This document shows positions 5,948 to 8,874 of a stretch of 8,874 nucleotides of DNA, in pieces. How positions within the stretch are numbered: the stretch's first letter is position 1; every line of letters starts with the position of its first letter. The translations under genes were made by a program, and so were the position numbers. This DNA is from Bacillota bacterium (GTDB lineage Bacteria > Bacillota > Dehalobacteriia > UBA4068), in contig WRKD01000138.1 of NCBI GenBank assembly GCA_009778255.1, positions 1 to 8,874 on the forward strand, read 5' to 3'. The notes under the pieces are model-generated. The model saw nothing but the letters and a program-made list of their open reading frames with translations, had not been told where the DNA came from and did not search any database.

Positions 5948-7015
5948 TTAAAAATAGTATGCCAGCAGTAAATCTATCATACGGCCATAGCTTTTAATGC
6001 CTTCCGGCTGATTATTGGCTTGCAGATACACATTGTTTACCTGGCTGGAAAACTCTGCTGCCGGTCCGGCATACTTGTGCCAGTAATTGGCGCTAAAGCG
6101 CATGTCCTTCCGTGCTTGCGAAGGTAAACAGGCTATAATCTCACGATATTCTGCCAGCGGGATATCGTCGTATAATGCATTTAGCACATAGCTAAGGGCA
6201 TTGAGCAAGCCGCTGTAATAAAAATCACTGTTGCCGCTGTTTTTACAAGCAATATAGGATATGAAATTGGCTTCATCCTCCCGGGCGAAGCCGCAAAGAT
6301 GAGCCAGCTCATGGCAGATGGTAAAAGGTAAATCGCCGGGCGGCATAAAGCGGTTAAAATTTGCTTCTATAGTGAAAGGGGAATAGATGCCGGCCAGTTG
6401 TAAATAAGAGAGTATGGTTGAGCAAACTAGCGGTTTTGGTTTGGGGTAGTAGGTATTAAAAAAAGCATAAGCTTCGCCTAAGTCTTTCATAACGGCGCGG
6501 CTATTTTCTTGCGGTTTTTCACACAGCTCAAAAAGCCCTGCGGCATTTGTTTTAATACTTGCGTTCGTGGCCTCTGTTTCTGCACATAAGAGCATAAACA
6601 ACTGCTTCAATTCTTGCGTAGTAGCAGGATGAACTTCCAGCCCTAAAGCAGTGGCTAAGGGAGCGCGATTGTAATTTATACCGCAGGTAAGCGTAAACAT
6701 TAACATTAAAGTACATAATAAAGCAGCTAAACCTGGCGCATTGATTTTAAGGCGCGAATGAGGTGCAGGGCTTGCCATAAAACCCCTGATCAGGTGCAAG
6801 AATACGCGGGCGCATAGCAGTAATAACCAAAAACATACTAGTATCAGTAGCAGCTCAAAAACGGAAAAGGGCAGAAATGAGAAAAGCCTGCCCAGCACAC
6901 TAGGGAAAAATGGGAATATATGAACGGCATACCATTCGGCAAATTCCATACTGCAGCGAGCCGCGATTAGCAACACTGCTGCCGCACAAAGTGCGCCTAA
7001 GCAATAAAACATCAT
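5948..7015 (-). CDS. DUF3810-family membrane zinc metallopeptidase
   Basis: A 355-residue membrane protein matching the DUF3810 family by its recognisable motifs. Three hydrophobic segments lie at about 5-20, 50-78 and 93-112, followed by CGINYNRAPL (111-120) and a large domain outside or at the membrane. That domain carries the zinc-peptidase motif HELAH (235-239) in FTICHELAHLCGFAREDEANF. His235, His239 and probably Glu248 would bind zinc, with Glu236 catalytic. No substrate is known for the family. It converges on rsgI and shares its terminator, so it is a separate transcription unit; a role in RsgI processing is imaginable but unsupported. The start is uncertain: two ATG codons (7015 and 7012) lack a close Shine-Dalgarno sequence, and the good one (AAGGTGAGG on the minus strand, about 7042-7050) lies about 26 bases upstream, with an in-frame TAA between them. 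Confidence 0.85.
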   Translation of the reverse strand: MMFYCLGALCAAAVLLIAARCSMEFAEWYAVHIFPFFPSVLGRLFSFLPFSVFELLLILVCFWLLLLCARVFLHLIRGFMASPAPHSRLKINAPGLAALLCTLMLMFTLTCGINYNRAPLATALGLEVHPATTQELKQLFMLLCAETEATNASIKTNAAGLFELCEKPQENSRAVMKDLGEAYAFFNTYYPKPKPLVCSTILSYLQLAGIYSPFTIEANFNRFMPPGDLPFTICHELAHLCGFAREDEANFISYIACKNSGNSDFYYSGLLNALSYVLNALYDDIPLAEYREIIACLPSQARKDMRFSANYWHKYAGPAAEFSSQVNNVYLQANNQPEGIKSYGRMIDLLLAYYF

Positions 7016-7063
7016 GATCCGGTGTTTTTTACAGATTTACCTCACCTTCTTAAAGTAATATAA

Positions 7064-7091
7064 CTATGCTAAAAATTGACTTATAGCATAG
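7064..7091. repeat. 8-bp inverted repeat upstream of the DUF3810 gene
   Basis: CTATGCTA (7064-7071) and TAGCATAG (7084-7091) are perfect inverted repeats around a 12-base spacer. On the minus strand the region also holds TGCTATAAG, an extended -10-like box, and TATATT further in, either of which might drive the DUF3810 gene. The repeat could be an operator or the edge of the structured element that follows. Confidence 0.4.
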
Positions 7092-7204
7092 GGCGGGCTT
7101 CGCCCGCAAACCAAGGAGTCTGGCGCCAGGAGTCATGAGCCAGAATGGGTTTGAATAGGCTCCTTTAGCCAAAGATGTTCTCACCCGTTTACTACGGGCA
7201 AGGA
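7092..7204. other. Structured intergenic element of unknown type
   Basis: This gap is much more GC-rich and structured than its surroundings. It holds a 6-bp hairpin, GCGGGC/GCCCGC (7093-7098, 7102-7107). It also holds a perfect 10-bp palindrome, CTGGCGCCAG (7120-7129), flanked by direct GGAGTC copies (7115-7120, 7129-7134). Inverted GAGCC/GGCTC (7137-7141, 7158-7162) and CCCGT/ACGGG (7184-7188, 7194-7198) follow. No known riboswitch, tRNA or intron end was recognised. The minus strand carries a 66-codon open frame (7250-7050), but it has no good start signal and is more likely incidental to a dispersed repeat. It separates divergent transcription units. Confidence 0.45.
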
Positions 7205-7258
7205 GTATTCTTGATATGAGTATTATAGATATTTTTAGAGATAAAATCAATGGAGTTC

Positions 7259-7287
7259 TTGTCTTTTATTATGGCATGTAGTATTAT
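7259..7287 (+). promoter_or_regulatory. Sigma-A-type promoter for the Fpg-like gene and prmA
   Basis: TTGTCT (7259-7264, 4 of 6) and TATTAT (7282-7287, 5 of 6) are separated by 17 bases. Transcription would start near 7294, about 33 bases before the ATG at 7327. A small inverted repeat, AGTAT/ATACT (7280-7284 and 7289-7293), covers the -10 box and could bind a repressor. Confidence 0.6.
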
Positions 7288-7326
7288 GATACTATCTATC
7301 AGTTTTTTGTTAAGGTGGTGTTAAAT

Positions 7327-8154
7327 ATGCTGGAAATACCGGAAAGCCATGTTTTGGCTGCGCAGATAGAAAAAACTTTAACCGGAAAAACCATCATAGA
7401 AACGCAGGCAGCTACTTCTCCTCATGGTTTGGCGTGGTATAGAGGTGATCCTGCAACATATGATCAATTGCTTTCAGGCCATACAATTACGGGTGCTCGA
7501 TCATTGGGCGGGCAGGTGGAGATTTTAGCCGGGTCGCAGCGTATATTGCTGCATGATGGTATACATGCGCGTTATTTAAAACCGGAGGATAAAGCGCCGG
7601 ATAAACATCAAATGTTGATACGCTTCGACGATGGCAGCGCCTTAATGTGTACAGTGCAAATGTATGGCGGTATAGAGGCGTATGTTGAAGGTGAGAACGA
7701 TAATTACTATTATAAAATAGCCAGTGAAAAACCCAGTCCGCTTACGGAAGCGTTTAGTGAAAAATATTTTGCCGCCCTTATTCGCGAAGGCGGCCCCAAA
7801 TTAAGCTCCAAGGCGCTGTTGGCAACAGAACAGCGTATACCTGGGTTGGGTAATGGTTGTTTGCAAGATATTTTATTTAGAGCTAATATAAATCCACAAA
7901 CAAAAATGCTAGCCTTGCGTGAAGGAGATATGATGAAACTCTTTGAGAGTGTGAAGGGAACGCTAAGGGCTATGACACAGGGGGGCGGGCGCGATACAGA
8001 AAAAGATTTATTTGGGCAAACGGGTGGTTATCCTACCATACTTTCAAACAGAACATATACAAAACCCTGCCCGGTATGCGGCAGCGCTATTATACGAAAA
8101 TCTTATTTAGGCGGCAATGTGTATTATTGCCCGCAATGTCAGCCGGTACTGTGA
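7327..8154 (+). CDS. Fpg/Nei-family DNA glycosylase-like protein lacking the catalytic proline
   Basis: A 275-residue protein with the full fold of formamidopyrimidine-DNA glycosylase/endonuclease VIII, enzymes that excise oxidised bases and nick DNA in base-excision repair. It has an N-terminal beta-sandwich, a helix-two-turn-helix (ATEQRIPGLGNGCLQDILF, 166-184), and a complete C-terminal zinc finger with Cys248, Cys251, Cys268 and Cys271. The start is odd: the protein begins MLEIPE where active enzymes have MPELPE. The proline that becomes the N-terminal nucleophile is Leu2, while Glu3 is kept. The Arg of the Fpg zinc-finger loop is replaced by Gly-Gly-Asn (262-264), and no Lys57 equivalent is apparent near SLGGQVEIL. 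ATG 7327 fits AAGGTGG (7312-7318), 8 bases upstream; the upstream GTG codons lie inside that site, and using them would not restore a Pro. I recall similar MIEIPE-type proteins annotated as endonuclease VIII in clostridia. The last 4 bases overlap prmA. Confidence 0.85.
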   Translation: MLEIPESHVLAAQIEKTLTGKTIIETQAATSPHGLAWYRGDPATYDQLLSGHTITGARSLGGQVEILAGSQRILLHDGIHARYLKPEDKAPDKHQMLIRFDDGSALMCTVQMYGGIEAYVEGENDNYYYKIASEKPSPLTEAFSEKYFAALIREGGPKLSSKALLATEQRIPGLGNGCLQDILFRANINPQTKMLALREGDMMKLFESVKGTLRAMTQGGGRDTEKDLFGQTGGYPTILSNRTYTKPCPVCGSAIIRKSYLGGNVYYCPQCQPVL

Positions 8155-8874
8155 ATTATAAAAAGCTTACTATTAAAGCTCCCAAAATATGGGAAGAAGC
8201 CCTGACCATGGTATTATACGCACATAATGCGCCGGGCTTGGAAATAGAAGACCCTTCTATTATAGCCGAGCATTTAGCTAAGGGTGATTGGGATGCTTCT
8301 GTGTTTGACGGCCAAGTGATTGAAACCGGCGTCGTAGCTTTGCATGCACTTTTTCCGGTACATATACCATTAAAAGCCCTCTATGAGGATATCGCTGCTC
8401 TTTGCCCGCAGCATACAGAAATATTTGAGATCACCAGCATAGCTTTGCCCGAGCTGGATTGGCAGCAGGTATGGCGTGAATTTTTCCCCGTACTTTATAT
8501 AGGGCGCTCTTTATTGATCAAGCCATATTGGAGCACAAAAAGTATTATTGCTGAAAGAAAAGCTGTGCTGATTTCTCCCGGGCAAGCATTTGGTACCGGC
8601 GATCATGCTACAACGGCGCTGGCTTTAGAACTTTTAGAAAAACAGCCGCTTTTAAGCCGTAAATTGTTGGATATAGGATGCGGCAGCGGCATTTTGGCTA
8701 TAGCGGCTATAAAATTAGGGGCTGCCCAGGCTTTAGCGGCGGATAATGATCCGCTTTGTGCAAGAAGCGTAGCAGAACACCGCTTGCTTAGTAATATTGC
8801 GGAAGAAACCCTGCCTTTTTTAGCCGGCGATATTTTACAAGATGTTTCTTTACAAAACGCCTGCCGTATCTTCG
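8151..8874 (+). CDS. prmA: Ribosomal protein L11 methyltransferase (3' truncated by window)
   Basis: The first 241 residues of PrmA, the cytoplasmic SAM-dependent enzyme that trimethylates ribosomal protein L11; the full protein is usually about 300 residues, so the end lies outside the window. The N-terminal L11-recognition domain shows APGLEIEDPSI. The methyltransferase domain has the PrmA-specific PGQAFGTGDHATT (143-155; most homologues have FGTGTH) and SAM motif I, LLDIGCGSGILAIAAIKLGA (172-191), followed by the acidic ADNDP. The start is GTG 8151, in a GTGA overlap with the stop of the Fpg-like gene. There is no clear Shine-Dalgarno sequence, which suggests translational coupling. prmA commonly sits next to dnaJ in Bacillota; here it is downstream of the Fpg-like gene and shares its promoter. 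Confidence 0.94.
   Translation, partial: MNYKKLTIKAPKIWEEALTMVLYAHNAPGLEIEDPSIIAEHLAKGDWDASVFDGQVIETGVVALHALFPVHIPLKALYEDIAALCPQHTEIFEITSIALPELDWQQVWREFFPVLYIGRSLLIKPYWSTKSIIAERKAVLISPGQAFGTGDHATTALALELLEKQPLLSRKLLDIGCGSGILAIAAIKLGAAQALAADNDPLCARSVAEHRLLSNIAEETLPFLAGDILQDVSLQNACRIF

Noticed and set aside
7050..7250. 66-codon minus-strand open frame in the DUF3810/Fpg-like gap
   Set aside because: It has no convincing ribosome-binding site, overlaps a run of hairpins and palindromes, and resembles no family I can name with confidence. It is better explained as an incidental frame across a structured element.
7315..7326. GTG codons at 7315 or 7318 as the Fpg-like start
   Set aside because: They lie inside AAGGTGGTG, the ribosome-binding site for ATG 7327, and would add residues ahead of the usual family N-terminus.

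Overview
The window looks like a chromosomal segment of a low-to-moderate GC Bacillota, most likely a clostridium-like anaerobe. The pointers are strong Shine-Dalgarno sequences, sigma-A-type promoters, Rho-independent terminators, a SigI/RsgI sigma/anti-sigma pair, and remnants of the dnaJ ... prmA neighbourhood typical of that phylum. The species cannot be named from the sequence alone.

Layout. (1) 1-498: the 3' end of dnaJ, closed by a strong terminator. (2) 561-764: a leader with a possible 23-codon ORF overlapping a terminator-like hairpin. (3) 765-2300: a sodium:solute symporter (SSS family) of unknown substrate. (4) 2301-2784: a 171-bp imperfect palindrome with TTAAGG-type ends, a separate long hairpin, and a near-consensus sigma-A promoter. 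(5) 2797-3522: sigI, encoding an alternative sigma factor. (6) 3523-3718: a diverged second copy of the palindromic repeat, lying inside the sigI-rsgI gap. (7) 3719-5866: rsgI, a membrane anti-sigma factor whose outside part has an Asn-Pro self-cleavage motif, a long charged linker, one InlB/Flg_new-type repeat and an unrecognised beta-rich C-terminus. It ends at a bidirectional terminator. (8) 7015-5948, minus strand: a DUF3810-type membrane metallopeptidase convergent with rsgI. (9) 7016-7314: a densely structured intergenic region plus a promoter. (10) 7327-8154: a Fpg/Nei-like protein that lacks the catalytic N-terminal proline. (11) 8151-8874: prmA, overlapping the previous gene by 4 bases and cut by the window edge.

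How it fits together. dnaJ and prmA are housekeeping genes often found close together in Bacillota. Here about 7.6 kb of accessory genes separates them. The central unit is the SigI-RsgI surface-sensing circuit. RsgI should hold SigI at the membrane and release it when the outer domains, here InlB-like rather than carbohydrate-binding, receive a signal. The repeats bracketing sigI may change co-expression of the pair. The symporter, the metallopeptidase and the Fpg-like gene each appear to be transcribed separately from this circuit. No tRNA, rRNA, CRISPR array or transposase was seen.
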